64,000 nt of DNA, taken from positions 110,213-174,212 of the forward strand of contig JAGCVY010000094.1 in NCBI GenBank assembly GCA_017962105.1, written 5' to 3'. The notes below the pieces were generated by a model, which ran no database searches, had not been told where the DNA came from, and was given only the letters and a program-made list of their open reading frames with translations. Positions 1 to 8,532 of the stretch are shown one piece after another. The position numbers and the translations under genes are program-made. The stretch comes from Lachnospiraceae bacterium. Its GTDB lineage: Bacteria > Bacillota > Clostridia > Lachnospirales > Lachnospiraceae. Numbering within the stretch: the first letter of the stretch is position 1; every line of letters starts with the position of its first letter.

Positions 1-382
1 TCGCGTCCGGAAGGATCACTCCCTCGTCCGCAAAGTTGGTGTTTGTCATGTGGTGATCGACAACAAAGGTTTTTCCGGCTGCAGCCACAAGATCCGCCGC
101 AGGCGAAAACCGGTCGGCGCTGCTGCAGTCAAGGATCACAAAAAGATCCCATGCAGTCTCTCCGGCCTGAAAAGTGCTGTCGATCATATCAAATCCGTCT
201 GCCACATCCAGATTGTCGGCCGGCTCCTCGAGGAAGACCTTCACTTCCTTCTCCGGATATACCGACCGGATGTAGCCGTACAATGCCATGCAGGAACCGA
301 CGCAGTCTCCGTCCGGATGAATGTGTCCGGTGATCCCGATGGTTCGTGCATGTTCTATTGCATTCAACAAAGCTCTGTTCAT
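1..382 (-). CDS. nrnA: NrnA-type DHH phosphoesterase (3' part outside window)
   Basis: Bifunctional oligoribonuclease/3'-phosphoadenosine 5'-phosphate (pAp) phosphatase of the DHH/DHHA1 family, a cytosolic enzyme that finishes RNA decay and clears pAp. About 127 N-terminal residues are visible. They contain the metal-binding motifs HIHPDGDCVGS near residue 20, LDCS near residue 85 and VDHH near residue 109. The DHHA1 substrate-binding half lies beyond position 1. The ATG at 382 begins three bases after the rbfA stop codon, so the two are surely cotranscribed. The order rbfA-nrnA is the usual one in Bacillota, normally followed by truB. Family assignment is firm; the exact substrate preference is inferred. 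Confidence 0.9.
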   Translation of the reverse strand, partial: MNRALLNAIEHARTIGITGHIHPDGDCVGSCMALYGYIRSVYPEKEVKVFLEEPADNLDVADGFDMIDSTFQAGETAWDLFVILDCSSADRFSPAADLVAAAGKTFVVDHHMTNTNFADEGVILPDA

Positions 383-385
383 GAA

Positions 386-787
386 CTACTCCTGTTCTTC
401 GGAAGATGAATCCCCGTCCGATGTGTTATCGGTTTCCCCTGCATGGATCTCGGAGATCAATCCGTCGATCTTCATTGCGAAATCAAGGGATTCGTCCAAC
501 ACAAAGAACAGCTGCGGAGTAAGCCGCATGTTCAGGTTTTTGGCGAGCATCGAGCGAAGAAACGGAGCGGCGTTTTTGAGGCCGTCCATAGTGTTCTTCT
601 TCACATCCGCATCGCCGTATACGCTGATATAAACCTTGGCGGTCTTAAGATCCGGCGCGACCGTCACATCCGTCACGGTGGTGAGGGGGGCGATCCGGGG
701 ATCCTTGACGCCGTCCAAGATCAGCCGGCTGAGTTCCCTGCGGACCTCCTGGCTGACAATTCTGTTTTTCGTACTGTTTTTTCTCAT
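386..787 (-). CDS. rbfA: 30S ribosome-binding factor RbfA
   Basis: RbfA is a small KH-like protein that binds the 30S subunit and helps maturation of the 5' end of 16S rRNA, especially in the cold. The 133-residue product starts MRKNSTKNRIVSQEVRREL and carries the family core (DPR-I-P-TTVTDV, TAKVYISVYGD, LRSMLAKNLNMRLTPQLFFVLDES). An acidic Glu/Ser/Asp-rich tail follows the fold, slightly longer than usual. It sits 45 bases downstream of infB and directly upstream of nrnA in the rimP-nusA-infB operon. No oddity apart from the acidic tail. Confidence 0.95.
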   Translation of the reverse strand: MRKNSTKNRIVSQEVRRELSRLILDGVKDPRIAPLTTVTDVTVAPDLKTAKVYISVYGDADVKKNTMDGLKNAAPFLRSMLAKNLNMRLTPQLFFVLDESLDFAMKIDGLISEIHAGETDNTSDGDSSSEEQE

Positions 788-832
788 ATTTTCCGTAAAA
801 CTTTCAATAAATACCTTTTTCGACAGGCCGGA

Positions 833-3800
833 TTATTTTCTTGCGACCTGCTGCATGATATAGAGTTCAACCTGGTCGCCCTCGGCGATATCGTTGAACT
901 TCTCGAACAAAATACCGCACTCATAGCCGGCGGCAACTTCCTTGGCGTCGTCCTTCATTCTCTTCAGGGATGCAAGATTGCCGTCGAAGATCTGCTCGCC
1001 GTCACGGGTGATCCTTGCCTTGCAGCCGCGCTGTGCCTTGCCGTCGAGAATATAGGAACCGGCAATGTTGCCAAGGCCGCTGGCCTTGAAGATCTGACGG
1101 ATCTCGGCATGACCGATGACAACTTCCTCGTAGATCGGATCGAGCATGCCCTTCATAGCCGCCTCAATGTCGTCAATGGCATTGTAGATGACGGAGTACA
1201 GACGCACATCCACTTTCTCGCGCTCTGCAGTCTCCTTCGCGGTATTGTCGGGCTTTACGTTGAAACCGATGATGATGGCGTTGGAAGCGCTTGCCAGAAC
1301 GACATCGGACTCGTTGATGTTACCTACGCCGCCGTGAATACAATGCACGGCAATCTCCTCGTTGGAGAGTTTGAGAAGAGACTGCTTCACAGCCTCCACG
1401 GAACCTGCAACGTCGGCCTTGACGATGATGTTGAGATCCTTCATCTCGCCGGCTGCAACTGCGTCGTGCAGACTCTCGAGAGACAGCTTCTGCTTCGTCT
1501 CCGCAATGAGCTTCTCCTTAGACTGTGCGATGTGAGCGTCGGAAATGTTCTTGGCTTCCTTTTCGTTTTCCGTAACGATCATGAGATCGCCTGCGTTCGG
1601 AACGCTGTTCAAGCCGAGAATCTCCACAGGCGTCGAAGGCGTAGCTTCGGTAACCTTCTGCCCCTGATCATTGATCATGGCACGGATCTTACCGTATGCC
1701 GCACCGATGGATACCGTCTCACCCACATGGAGCGTACCCTTCTGCACCAAAACGGTGGCAACGGGACCACGACCCTTGTCCAGCTTGGCCTCGATCACGA
1801 GACCGCGGGCGCGGCGGTTCGGGTTCGCCTGAAGTTCCAGCACATCAGCCGAGAGAAGGATCATTTCAAGAAGATTCTCGATTCCCTCGCCGGTCTTAGC
1901 GGAAACACGGCAGGTTACGATATCACCGCCCCAATCCTCGGAGACAAGTCCCTGCTCGGAGAGTTCGGTGAGTACACGGTCGGGGTTGGCCCCTTCCTTA
2001 TCCATCTTATTGATCGCAACCACAATGGCAACGCCGGCTGCTTTCGCATGGTTGATCGCCTCGATGGTCTGCGGCATAACGCCGTCATCGGCAGCGACAA
2101 CAAGCACTGCGATATCGGTAGCCATGGCACCGCGGAGACGCATTGCGGTAAATGCCTCGTGGCCGGGGGTGTCAAGGAAGGTGATCTTGCGTCCGTTCTT
2201 CTCCACCATGTAAGCACCGATGTGCTGCGTGATTCCGCCGGCTTCCTTGGAAGCTACATGAGCGGAACGGATCGCGTCGAGGATGGAAGTTTTACCGTGG
2301 TCAACGTGGCCCATGACACAGACAACCGGAGGACGCTTCTCAAGAGTATCCTCGGAGTCCTCGGTATCGCGGGTAAGAACCTCAACCATATCGATAACTT
2401 CTTCCTTCTCAACAATATAATTGTATTCAAGAGCAATCTCCTCGGCTTCCTCGAAGGAGATTTCCGAGTTGATATTGTACAGCTTTCCTGCGAGGAACAG
2501 CTTCTTGATGATTGCGGAAGCATTTTGCTTCATCTTGTCGGCAAGTTCCTTGATGGTGATCACCTCGGGGATCGTGATGTTCTTAATCTCGTTCGGATCT
2601 TCCTCACGCTTCGGCTCTACCTTGGGCATGATAAACGCTCCCTTGCGGTTTGCGTCCTTCTTCGTGGTCTGCTGACCCTTCTTGCCGGTCTTCTTTCCGT
2701 CGTCAAAATCACGGTTGTTGCGGTTCTTGTCGCGATCCCGGTTCTGGTATGCGGCAGCACGCTGTCCGCGGTTGATGTCACTTGCAAAATCGGCCTTGAT
2801 GGAGTTGCCCTGACTCCCGCGGTTATCGTTCTTGCGAGGGAACTGTCTCCGCTCGCCGGAATCCTTGTCCTTATCAAATCCGCCGCCGAATCCGCCCTGG
2901 GAATAGCCGCCGCGTCCCGCACCGGCCATACCGCCGGCGCCTTGTCCGCCGGGTCTGCGCATTCCGCCCTGACCGTCACGGTTATAGGGAGGTCTGGTTC
3001 CGTCGGAAGGTCTGCGGTCGCCGTATCCCTGTCCGGTTCTTGCAGGACGATCACTGTAACCGCCCTGGCCTGCAGGTCTTCTCTGAGCACCCTGACCATC
3101 ACGGTTATAGGGAGGTCTGGTCCCGTCGGAAGGTCTGCGGTCGCCGTATCCTGTTCCCGTACCCTGTCCTTCTCTGCGGCGCACCGGCGAAGCAGCGCCT
3201 GCGCCGTCTCTTCTCGGTGCCTCCGGTCTGCGATCCTCCGCATTGCGAACAGGCTCTCTGCGAACGGGAGCTGCAGTCTCTGCGGTTTCTCCTGCGGGAG
3301 CAGCCGGTGTGGTTTTCTCAGGTGCTTCGGAAGCCACTGTCTCAACGGGAGATACGGCCTCCGTTGTCTGCGGCTCGGAAGCTGCAGACGGTTTCGTCTC
3401 AGCAGGAGTCTCGGAAACGCCTTCCTTGGTCGGGCGCTTCATCCGGCGTCCTTCCTCGTTGAAGATCGGTCCGTCATAGGGAACCAGCTCACCGTTCTCA
3501 TCCTTGCGGAAGAAATCGTTGCCCTTCCGGACGATCGGGTTTTTGTCGGCGTCGAAAAGCGCTCTCTTCGGCTCGAGACGCTTGTTGTTCTCGTCGTAGA
3601 GAGGTCCGTTGTAGGCGGTGTAATTGCCGCCTTTATCGATGCTGTAGATCACGCCGTCCTTCTTGACGACGCGGTTTCCCTTGTCGTCGTAACGTCCCTT
3701 GGGACGCTTCTCCTCCGGCTTTGCTGCAGCTGCGCGGCGCTTTTTCTTCCCGTAGAGTGTGATCGCAATCTTAACCTCCGGGTCCTCGTCGTCAATAATG

Positions 3801-3907
3801 CTGCCGGCGCTTTTTACATCGCATCCGCGTTCGCGCAGGTAGGTCATCATCTCCTTGTAGGACGCATCGATTTCCTTGCACAGATCTCCGAGTTTAATAT
3901 TTGCCAT
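833..3907 (-). CDS. infB: Translation initiation factor IF-2 with long repetitive N-terminus
   Basis: IF-2 is the GTPase that brings initiator fMet-tRNA to the 30S subunit and promotes subunit joining. The product has 1024 residues, long for a Bacillota IF-2. Residues 1-55 form the N-terminal IF2_N helix bundle. Residues about 70-170 hold two degenerate copies of a roughly 42-residue unit (YDDKGNRV... then FDADKNPIV..., each ending near YxGPxxxExxxRxxP). A Gly/Arg/Pro-rich low-complexity linker follows to about residue 420, with a 20-residue unit used twice. The G domain carries GHVDHGKT near residue 535, DTPGHE and NKMD. Domains II to IV complete the C-terminus. The start ATG at 3907 follows CGGAGGAAATTAA. 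It is cotranscribed with ylxQ upstream and rbfA downstream. Confidence 0.97.
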   Translation of the reverse strand: MANIKLGDLCKEIDASYKEMMTYLRERGCDVKSAGSIIDDEDPEVKIAITLYGKKKRRAAAAKPEEKRPKGRYDDKGNRVVKKDGVIYSIDKGGNYTAYNGPLYDENNKRLEPKRALFDADKNPIVRKGNDFFRKDENGELVPYDGPIFNEEGRRMKRPTKEGVSETPAETKPSAASEPQTTEAVSPVETVASEAPEKTTPAAPAGETAETAAPVRREPVRNAEDRRPEAPRRDGAGAASPVRRREGQGTGTGYGDRRPSDGTRPPYNRDGQGAQRRPAGQGGYSDRPARTGQGYGDRRPSDGTRPPYNRDGQGGMRRPGGQGAGGMAGAGRGGYSQGGFGGGFDKDKDSGERRQFPRKNDNRGSQGNSIKADFASDINRGQRAAAYQNRDRDKNRNNRDFDDGKKTGKKGQQTTKKDANRKGAFIMPKVEPKREEDPNEIKNITIPEVITIKELADKMKQNASAIIKKLFLAGKLYNINSEISFEEAEEIALEYNYIVEKEEVIDMVEVLTRDTEDSEDTLEKRPPVVCVMGHVDHGKTSILDAIRSAHVASKEAGGITQHIGAYMVEKNGRKITFLDTPGHEAFTAMRLRGAMATDIAVLVVAADDGVMPQTIEAINHAKAAGVAIVVAINKMDKEGANPDRVLTELSEQGLVSEDWGGDIVTCRVSAKTGEGIENLLEMILLSADVLELQANPNRRARGLVIEAKLDKGRGPVATVLVQKGTLHVGETVSIGAAYGKIRAMINDQGQKVTEATPSTPVEILGLNSVPNAGDLMIVTENEKEAKNISDAHIAQSKEKLIAETKQKLSLESLHDAVAAGEMKDLNIIVKADVAGSVEAVKQSLLKLSNEEIAVHCIHGGVGNINESDVVLASASNAIIIGFNVKPDNTAKETAEREKVDVRLYSVIYNAIDDIEAAMKGMLDPIYEEVVIGHAEIRQIFKASGLGNIAGSYILDGKAQRGCKARITRDGEQIFDGNLASLKRMKDDAKEVAAGYECGILFEKFNDIAEGDQVELYIMQQVARK
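2967..3153. repeat. Two near-identical 64-bp repeats inside infB
   Basis: The segments at about 2967-3030 and 3090-3153 are nearly identical and offset by 123 bases (41 codons). They encode the repeated [20 protein letters not shown] unit of the IF-2 linker. The in-frame period and few differences suggest a recent duplication; copy number could vary between strains by slippage or recombination. Seen directly in the sequence. Confidence 0.85.
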
Positions 3908-3961
3908 TTAATTTCCTCCGATTGGTATAGCATCGTTGTTTCGATAGATATGGAAAATGTC

Positions 3962-4267
3962 TTACTGTGTAACAGTCAGATCCCTGATCTTTGCGGCAAA
4001 TCCTTCATCCAATACCGCGACGCAGGAACGGTCTTCCTTTCCGATGGAATGACCGAGGGTTTCCTTGGTCCCGTAGATGATTACCGGTATGCCGTAATGA
4101 TATGTAATTTTTTCGAGTCCGTCCCTGGTGTTGGCAGCAGCGTCCTCGGCGATCAGCACAAGCTTGGCCTTTCGCTTCGCAACCGCTTCCTCCACCTGGA
4201 AGTTTCCGGAAGCAATAAAACGTGCTCTCTGGGCAAGCCCTAAAAGCGCCAGTACCTTGTCATGCAT
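3962..4267 (-). CDS. ylxQ: L7Ae family ribosomal/K-turn protein (YlxQ)
   Basis: A 101-residue L7Ae/L30e/S12e/Gadd45-fold protein, the YlxQ family that binds RNA kink-turns. Family signature: KVLALLGLAQRAR, SGNFQVEEAV, AKLVLIAEDAA, NTRDGLEKI, GTKETLGHSIGK. I place the start at ATG 4267 (MHDKVLALLG) because a longer frame upstream has no family homology and runs through ylxR. This start overlaps the ylxR stop by eight bases, suggesting translational coupling. The position between ylxR and infB is the conserved one in Bacillota. The precise cellular role of YlxQ is not settled. Confidence 0.9.
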   Translation of the reverse strand: MHDKVLALLGLAQRARFIASGNFQVEEAVAKRKAKLVLIAEDAAANTRDGLEKITYHYGIPVIIYGTKETLGHSIGKEDRSCVAVLDEGFAAKIRDLTVTQ

Positions 4268-4529
4268 CCGCAATCTCCTTCCGAAGCCGTTCATAGATAT
4301 CCTCGGGGATCGTGACGGAAAGGGACCGTTCCAGCGCGTGGGAACGCATTGCCAGACGAAGGCATTCCTCGCTCTTGCATACATATGCGCCTCGCCCGTT
4401 CTTCTTTCCGGTCAGATCCAGCTCGATGGTATCTTCCGGCGTGTGGATCACACGAATCAATTCTTTTTTTGGTTTCATCTCTCCGCATCCGTTACAGCGG
4501 CGAAGCGGAATTCTTCGTGTCGTAGCCAT
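4260..4529 (-). CDS. ylxR: YlxR family RNA-binding protein (RnpM)
   Basis: An 89-residue YlxR/DUF448 protein, known in Bacillota as an RNA-binding protein that modulates RNase P (RnpM). The N-terminus RRCNGCGEMKPKKELIRV is the diagnostic motif, followed by GRGAYVCKSEECL with a second Cys pair, and the C-terminal LxxRLRKEI helix. It begins 20 bases after nusA and overlaps ylxQ by eight bases. The operon position is canonical. The Cys pairs look able to bind metal, but this is not established from sequence. Confidence 0.92.
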   Translation of the reverse strand: MATTRRIPLRRCNGCGEMKPKKELIRVIHTPEDTIELDLTGKKNGRGAYVCKSEECLRLAMRSHALERSLSVTIPEDIYERLRKEIADA

Positions 4530-4549
4530 GGATTCTTCCCTCCCGGGGA

Positions 4550-5644
4550 TCAGATCAGGCCGTTCGCCTGGGACTCACTCTTGATGTCGATCTTATATCC
4601 GGTAAGACGCGCCGCAAGGCGGGCGTTCTGACCTTTGCTGCCGATGGCGAGGGTGAGCATGTCGTCCGGAACGACTACGTTTGCGATACGCTCCTCCTCA
4701 TTGACCTCCACGCCGATCACTTCCGCGGGAGACAGAGCATTCGCGATTAGTGTCTGCGGATCGTCGCTCCAGTTGATGATGTCGATCTTCTCGCCGTTAA
4801 GCTCTTCCACAACGGCATTGACACGGCTGCCGTTTACGCCGACACAGGCCCCCACCGGATCCACCTTGGGGTCGTTGGAATACACGGCCATCTTGGTTCT
4901 CTTGCCTGCTTCTCTCGAGAGCGCCTTGATCTCCACGGTACCGTCGGCAACCTCAGCAACCTCGTTCTCGAAAAATCTCTTTACAAGCTCGGGATGGGTA
5001 CGGGAAACAATCACTCTCGGTCCCTTGGTCATGTTCTTAACTTCCACGACATAAACCTTAACACGGTCGCCGGTGCGGAACACCTCTCCGGGGATCTGCT
5101 CCGTATCGATAAGAGATGCGTCGATCTTGCCGAGGCTGATGATGACATTCTTCTTGGAGTACTTCTGGACAATACCGGTAACAACCTCTTTTTCCTTGCC
5201 GCTGTACTGGTTGAAGAGAACCTCTCTCTCCCGCTCGCGAAGCTTCTGTACGATCATCTGCTTTGCCTGACCAGCGGCAATTCTGCCGAAGCCCTTGGTG
5301 GCAACCTCCTCGCTCACGGTATCGCCGAGCTGGATCTCGCGAAGAGGAAACTTTGCCTTTGCCTCCTCGAGGGTGAGCTCCGTAGCACTGTCAAAAACCT
5401 CTTCGGTCACCTTGAAATCACGGAATACATCGTATTCTCCGGTCTCGGGATCGATGTGCACACGGATATTCTCGCTGTTTCCGAACTGCTCCTTGCAAGC
5501 CTGCAGAAGGGAATCCTCCACAATCTTCAGAAGGACGGACTTGTCAATATCACGCTCACGCTCGATCAGATCGAGGGCTGTGATCAACTCCTTAAAATCT
5601 TCCTTCTTGATCTCCTCTGCGGACTTTTTTACGACCTTTTTCAT
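4550..5644 (-). CDS. nusA: Transcription termination/antitermination factor NusA
   Basis: NusA binds RNA polymerase and nascent RNA, controlling pausing, intrinsic termination and antitermination. At 364 residues it is the short form lacking the C-terminal acidic repeats of Proteobacteria. Domain order: N-terminal RNAP-binding domain (1-130), S1 (about 135-200, SGKEKEVVTGIVQKYSKKNVII), then two KH domains (about 205-345, with VDPVGACVGVNGSRVNAVVEEL and AIGSKGQNARLAARLTGYKIDI). It lies 77 bases downstream of rimP and 20 bases upstream of ylxR. NusA is known to autoregulate its operon in E. coli; the leader hairpin upstream of rimP makes this worth testing here. Confidence 0.97.
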   Translation of the reverse strand: MKKVVKKSAEEIKKEDFKELITALDLIERERDIDKSVLLKIVEDSLLQACKEQFGNSENIRVHIDPETGEYDVFRDFKVTEEVFDSATELTLEEAKAKFPLREIQLGDTVSEEVATKGFGRIAAGQAKQMIVQKLREREREVLFNQYSGKEKEVVTGIVQKYSKKNVIISLGKIDASLIDTEQIPGEVFRTGDRVKVYVVEVKNMTKGPRVIVSRTHPELVKRFFENEVAEVADGTVEIKALSREAGKRTKMAVYSNDPKVDPVGACVGVNGSRVNAVVEELNGEKIDIINWSDDPQTLIANALSPAEVIGVEVNEEERIANVVVPDDMLTLAIGSKGQNARLAARLTGYKIDIKSESQANGLI

Positions 5645-5721
5645 AACGCACCTCCTTGCAACGTTTCCTGCCTTTTTATCGTTTTTGGTTTTATTTCCGA
5701 TCTGTCTCCGGCATCTGCCGG

Positions 5722-6186
5722 TTACTCGACAAATGACTGCCGTATCATGCTGATGTTTTTCTTTTCCACCCGGAATTCTTCACCGTCAATCGAAACCGTC
5801 ACGGTATCGTCGGTGAACGACTGAAGGATCCCGGTGAATTCCTTTCTGCCCCCCGCTGCGCGGAACAGCTTCACGTCGATGGGCTTTCCGATATTTCTCT
5901 CGTAATCCTTCTGCTTCTTGAGCGGTCTCGTCAGTCCCGGAGAGCTGACTTCGAGGACATATGCCTCATCGATAAAATCCTCCTCGTCCAGCTTATCGCT
6001 CAATGCCCTTGATACAAGTTCACAGTCGTCAATGGTAATCCCGCCCGGCTTATCGATATATGCCCGAAGGTACCATGTCCCCGCTTCCTTCACATATTCG
6101 ACATCCACGAGTTCAAACTGTTCCCGATCAAGGATCGGCTGCAATAAAGCCGTTGTCTTCTCTTCGTATTGTTTGGCTGTTGCCAT
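5722..6186 (-). CDS. rimP: Ribosome maturation factor RimP
   Basis: RimP (154 residues) assists 30S assembly by promoting incorporation of S12 and other proteins. The N-terminal alpha/beta domain shows ELVDVEYVKEAGTWYLRAYIDKPGGI and YVLEVSSPGLTRPLKK, both family hallmarks; the C-terminal SH3-like barrel runs from about residue 95. It is the first gene of the rimP-nusA-ylxR-ylxQ-infB-rbfA-nrnA operon. A promoter at 6262-6290 and a hairpin at 6211-6234 precede it. Start ATG 6186 is preceded by a weak GAGGG. Confidence 0.96.
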   Translation of the reverse strand: MATAKQYEEKTTALLQPILDREQFELVDVEYVKEAGTWYLRAYIDKPGGITIDDCELVSRALSDKLDEEDFIDEAYVLEVSSPGLTRPLKKQKDYERNIGKPIDVKLFRAAGGRKEFTGILQSFTDDTVTVSIDGEEFRVEKKNISMIRQSFVE

Positions 6187-6210
6187 GGTTTCCCTCTTAT
6201 CACAGTAAAA

Positions 6211-6234
6211 GAGTGGGTCGTTTGGGACCCACTC
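6211..6234 (-). terminator. Hairpin between his operon and rimP (terminator or rimP leader attenuator)
   Basis: A perfect 9-bp stem GAGTGGGTC/GACCCACTC with a 6-base loop, followed on the minus strand by TTTTACTG, a short U-run. It lies about 50 bases after the last gene of the histidine operon but also downstream of the rimP promoter, so rimP transcripts must read through it. It may end the his transcript, attenuate rimP-nusA, or both. Confidence 0.65.
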
Positions 6235-6261
6235 TCATGCTAAACTACAAGTTACAAACGG

Positions 6262-6290
6262 AGTATACACTGCATTTTCCGAAAAATCAA
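6262..6290 (-). promoter_or_regulatory. Sigma-A promoter for rimP-nusA-infB operon
   Basis: On the minus strand, -35 TTGATT (6290-6285), 17-base spacer, -10 TATACT (6267-6262). The -35 box overlaps the stop codon region of the preceding small gene. The spacer contains the over-represented octamer GGAAAATG. No mapping data; inferred from consensus match. Confidence 0.65.
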
Positions 6291-6550
6291 GAGTTTTCCT
6301 GATTTTTTTCGATAGAAGTCTCTTCCGATGCGGTTTCATTCTCCTCCGAACCGGCATCCTCTTCCCCGTCGGAATCCGACGCATCGATCTCGGCCAGTAA
6401 AGCAGCCTCCGCTTCCTTGGCCTCCGCCTCGGCCTGCTTGGCAAGTTTCCGGGCTTTCAAAGCCTTGCCTGCCAATACGCCGCAGATTGCCACAATGATA
6501 TAAACGATAAACAGTCCGAACTCCCGAAGGAACTCTGTGATAAAGCCCAT
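6287..6550 (-). CDS. Small single-pass membrane protein with acidic tail
   Basis: Not a family I can name. From ATG 6550 (preceded by GGGAGG) the product has 87 residues: MGFITEFLREFG, one transmembrane helix (about residues 12-30, LFIVYIIVAICGVLAG), a basic junction KALKARKLAK, an Ala/Glu-rich probable coiled coil (40-58), and a Glu/Ser/Asp-rich disordered tail. The topology suggests N-out/C-in by the positive-inside rule. It is the last gene of the histidine operon, 11 bases after hisIE, but nothing in it points to histidine metabolism. A longer upstream extension of the frame lies inside hisIE and lacks support. Confidence 0.7.
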   Translation of the reverse strand: MGFITEFLREFGLFIVYIIVAICGVLAGKALKARKLAKQAEAEAKEAEAALLAEIDASDSDGEEDAGSEENETASEETSIEKNQENS

Positions 6551-6561
6551 ATTGCCTCCCG

Positions 6562-7842
6562 TCAGGATTTTCTCCGATTTGCCAGTTCTTTCACGATGTC
6601 GTTCCAATCGACGTCGCACTCAACCATCAGAACCATCAGGTGGTACAGATAGTCCGCGATCTCATACTTGAGTTCCTCGGCATCGGGATTCTTTGCCGCG
6701 ATGGTGATCTCCGTGGCTTCTTCACCGCACTTTTTCAGGATCTTATCGATTCCCTTGTCGAAAAGGTAGTTCGTGTAGGAGCCTTCCTTCGGATTCACTT
6801 TGCGGTCCATGATGATATTGTAATCTTCGGTAAGCACCGTGAGCGGATTGAAGTCCGCGAATTCCTTCTTGCAGAGCGTGGTGTAGAAGCAGGACGGATT
6901 GCCGGTATGGCACGCAGCTCCAAGCTGGTGCACCTTAGCCAACAGCGTATCGCGGTCGCAGTCCACGCGAAGTTCCTTGACAAACTGGTAGTGTCCGCTT
7001 GTCTCGCCCTTCACCCACAACTCCTGCCGGCTTCTGGACCAATAGGTCATTCTGCCGGTCGCGATGGTCACGTTGAAAGATTCCTCGTTCATGTAGGCAA
7101 CCATCAACACCTCAAGGGTGCGGTAATCCTGCACAACGCAGGGGATCAATCCGTTTTCGTCGGTCTTTAACTCGGAAAATGCGATGCTCGACTCCAGACA
7201 CTTGGTTGCAAGGCCCTGGGCGCGGAGCGCCTGCTTCACCTTTAACAAGTTCTTCTGCTCATAGTAATTCGTAGCTACGCCGTAGCAGTTCGGCAGGGAA
7301 AGAAGCGTCTCAATATCGTTTCTCACAAGGCTGTCCCGAACGATAACCGGAAGGGGACAGCGCTCCAGGATCCGGTTGAACGCCGCGGAAACCGTAACAT
7401 GTTTCATCTGGAAGCTTGCGACACCGAGGTCCTTGAGTTCCTCCAAAAGCTTTTCACTCTCGTAGGCATGTTCGGGCTTATCGACATCGGCGTTGAATTC
7501 CACAACGATCTTATCGCGGCCGAACCGCTCGATCGCCTTCTTCACCTCTTCCTTCGGAAAGCTTCTCTCATAGGGGATCACAACATAGGAAGCGCCTGTG
7601 TAAAGTGCCTTCTTGATGTCCTCAAACCGTTTTACGTGACATCCCAGATACAGCGGGATATCCACTTTCTTAAGGACAAGCTTGACCATCTGCAGGAAAT
7701 GCATCTGCGTGGTCTCATTGTCGTCATAGTTGTAGATATACAGCCCGTCCGCGCCGTTCTGCTCATAGCTCATGGCCAGCTCCAGAACGGAGGCGGAGAA
7801 AGCATTTTCCGCATTGATATAGGCAATAATATTCTTATCCAT
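6562..7842 (-). CDS. hisIE: HisA/HisF-like domain fused to HisI-HisE
   Basis: A 426-residue fusion. Residues about 1-215 resemble a HisA/HisF TIM barrel, about 220-315 are HisI (phosphoribosyl-AMP cyclohydrolase; [43 protein letters not shown]) and about 345-426 are HisE (phosphoribosyl-ATP pyrophosphatase; [21 protein letters not shown]). HisE and HisI catalyse steps 2 and 3 of histidine synthesis. The barrel has lost the glycine-rich phosphate loops expected of HisA/HisF: VGGGIR is replaced by LGCHVKR and the second loop by RDSLVRN. It is therefore probably not an isomerase or cyclase; a scaffold or channelling role is inference. It lies three bases after hisB. I recall this fusion in Lachnospiraceae. 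Confidence 0.88.
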   Translation of the reverse strand: MDKNIIAYINAENAFSASVLELAMSYEQNGADGLYIYNYDDNETTQMHFLQMVKLVLKKVDIPLYLGCHVKRFEDIKKALYTGASYVVIPYERSFPKEEVKKAIERFGRDKIVVEFNADVDKPEHAYESEKLLEELKDLGVASFQMKHVTVSAAFNRILERCPLPVIVRDSLVRNDIETLLSLPNCYGVATNYYEQKNLLKVKQALRAQGLATKCLESSIAFSELKTDENGLIPCVVQDYRTLEVLMVAYMNEESFNVTIATGRMTYWSRSRQELWVKGETSGHYQFVKELRVDCDRDTLLAKVHQLGAACHTGNPSCFYTTLCKKEFADFNPLTVLTEDYNIIMDRKVNPKEGSYTNYLFDKGIDKILKKCGEEATEITIAAKNPDAEELKYEIADYLYHLMVLMVECDVDWNDIVKELANRRKS

Positions 7843-7845
7843 AAA

Positions 7846-8433
7846 TTAAATCGTTCCCTTCGTGGAAAGCACTCCCTGAATCCGTTCATCAATCTGTGTC
7901 GCCATGTCCAGAGCCTTGGCGAAAGCCTTGAACATCGCCTCGAGGATGTGATGGTTGTTGTCCCCGGAGATCATGCGGATATGAAGGTTCATCCCTGCGC
8001 TGTAGGAGATCGCATAGAAAAATTCCTTGGCAGTTTCCACATCCATCTCACCGAGCTTGTCCACGGACGTGTTTACGTCATAGACAAAGTACGGTCTTCC
8101 GGACAGGTCCACGGCGCACATCATAAGAGCCTCATCCATGGGAAGCAGGCAGCTTCCGTAGCGCTTGATGCCCTTCTTATCGCCGAGAGCTTCGCGGATG
8201 GCTGTTCCGATGACGATCCCTACATCCTCAACGGTGTGATGCGAATCCACGTCGAGATCTCCCTGTGCCTTCAGGACAAGGTCAAACAATCCGTGCTTCG
8301 CAAACCCCGCCAGCATGTGATCGAAAAATCCGATGCCGGTGTTGATCTCATAGATCCCGCTTCCGTCGATGCCTAACGTTGCATTGATATTGGTCTCACC
8401 GGTCTTCCGGTTAACCCTTGCCTTGCGTTCCAT
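7846..8433 (-). CDS. hisB: Imidazoleglycerol-phosphate dehydratase
   Basis: HisB (195 residues, monofunctional) dehydrates imidazoleglycerol phosphate to imidazole-acetol phosphate, a manganese-dependent cytosolic step. Motifs: RKTGETNI, GIGFFDHML, the metal-binding DSHHTVEDVGI, and SGDNNHHILEAMFKAFAKAL near the C-terminus. Length and motif order match the stand-alone bacterial enzyme with no phosphatase domain. Start ATG 8433 follows AAGGAGGCGCT. It has its own predicted promoter in the gap after hisD and is tightly linked to the HisIE fusion. Confidence 0.96.
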   Translation of the reverse strand: MERKARVNRKTGETNINATLGIDGSGIYEINTGIGFFDHMLAGFAKHGLFDLVLKAQGDLDVDSHHTVEDVGIVIGTAIREALGDKKGIKRYGSCLLPMDEALMMCAVDLSGRPYFVYDVNTSVDKLGEMDVETAKEFFYAISYSAGMNLHIRMISGDNNHHILEAMFKAFAKALDMATQIDERIQGVLSTKGTI

Positions 8434-8464
8434 AGCGCCTCCTTACGGCTGTTAATATGTCCGT

Positions 8465-8493
8465 ATTTTACCGCAAATCCGTTCCGCGGTCAA
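8465..8493 (-). promoter_or_regulatory. Internal promoter upstream of hisB
   Basis: Minus strand -35 TTGACC (8493-8488), 17-base spacer, -10 TAAAAT (8470-8465). It lies in the 104-base gap between hisD and hisB, the largest gap inside the his operon, and could boost hisB-hisIE separately from hisZ-hisG-hisD. Inferred from consensus. Confidence 0.55.
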
Positions 8494-8532
8494 CAAAATC
8501 ATGGCCTGCATGCCCTAAGGCATTCCCGACAG

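Noticed and set aside
443-4243. Very long open frame (1266 codons) on the plus strand across rbfA, infB and ylxQ
   Set aside because: Antisense to well-supported essential genes, no ribosome site, and its low-complexity product mirrors the repeats of infB. It is a codon-bias shadow.
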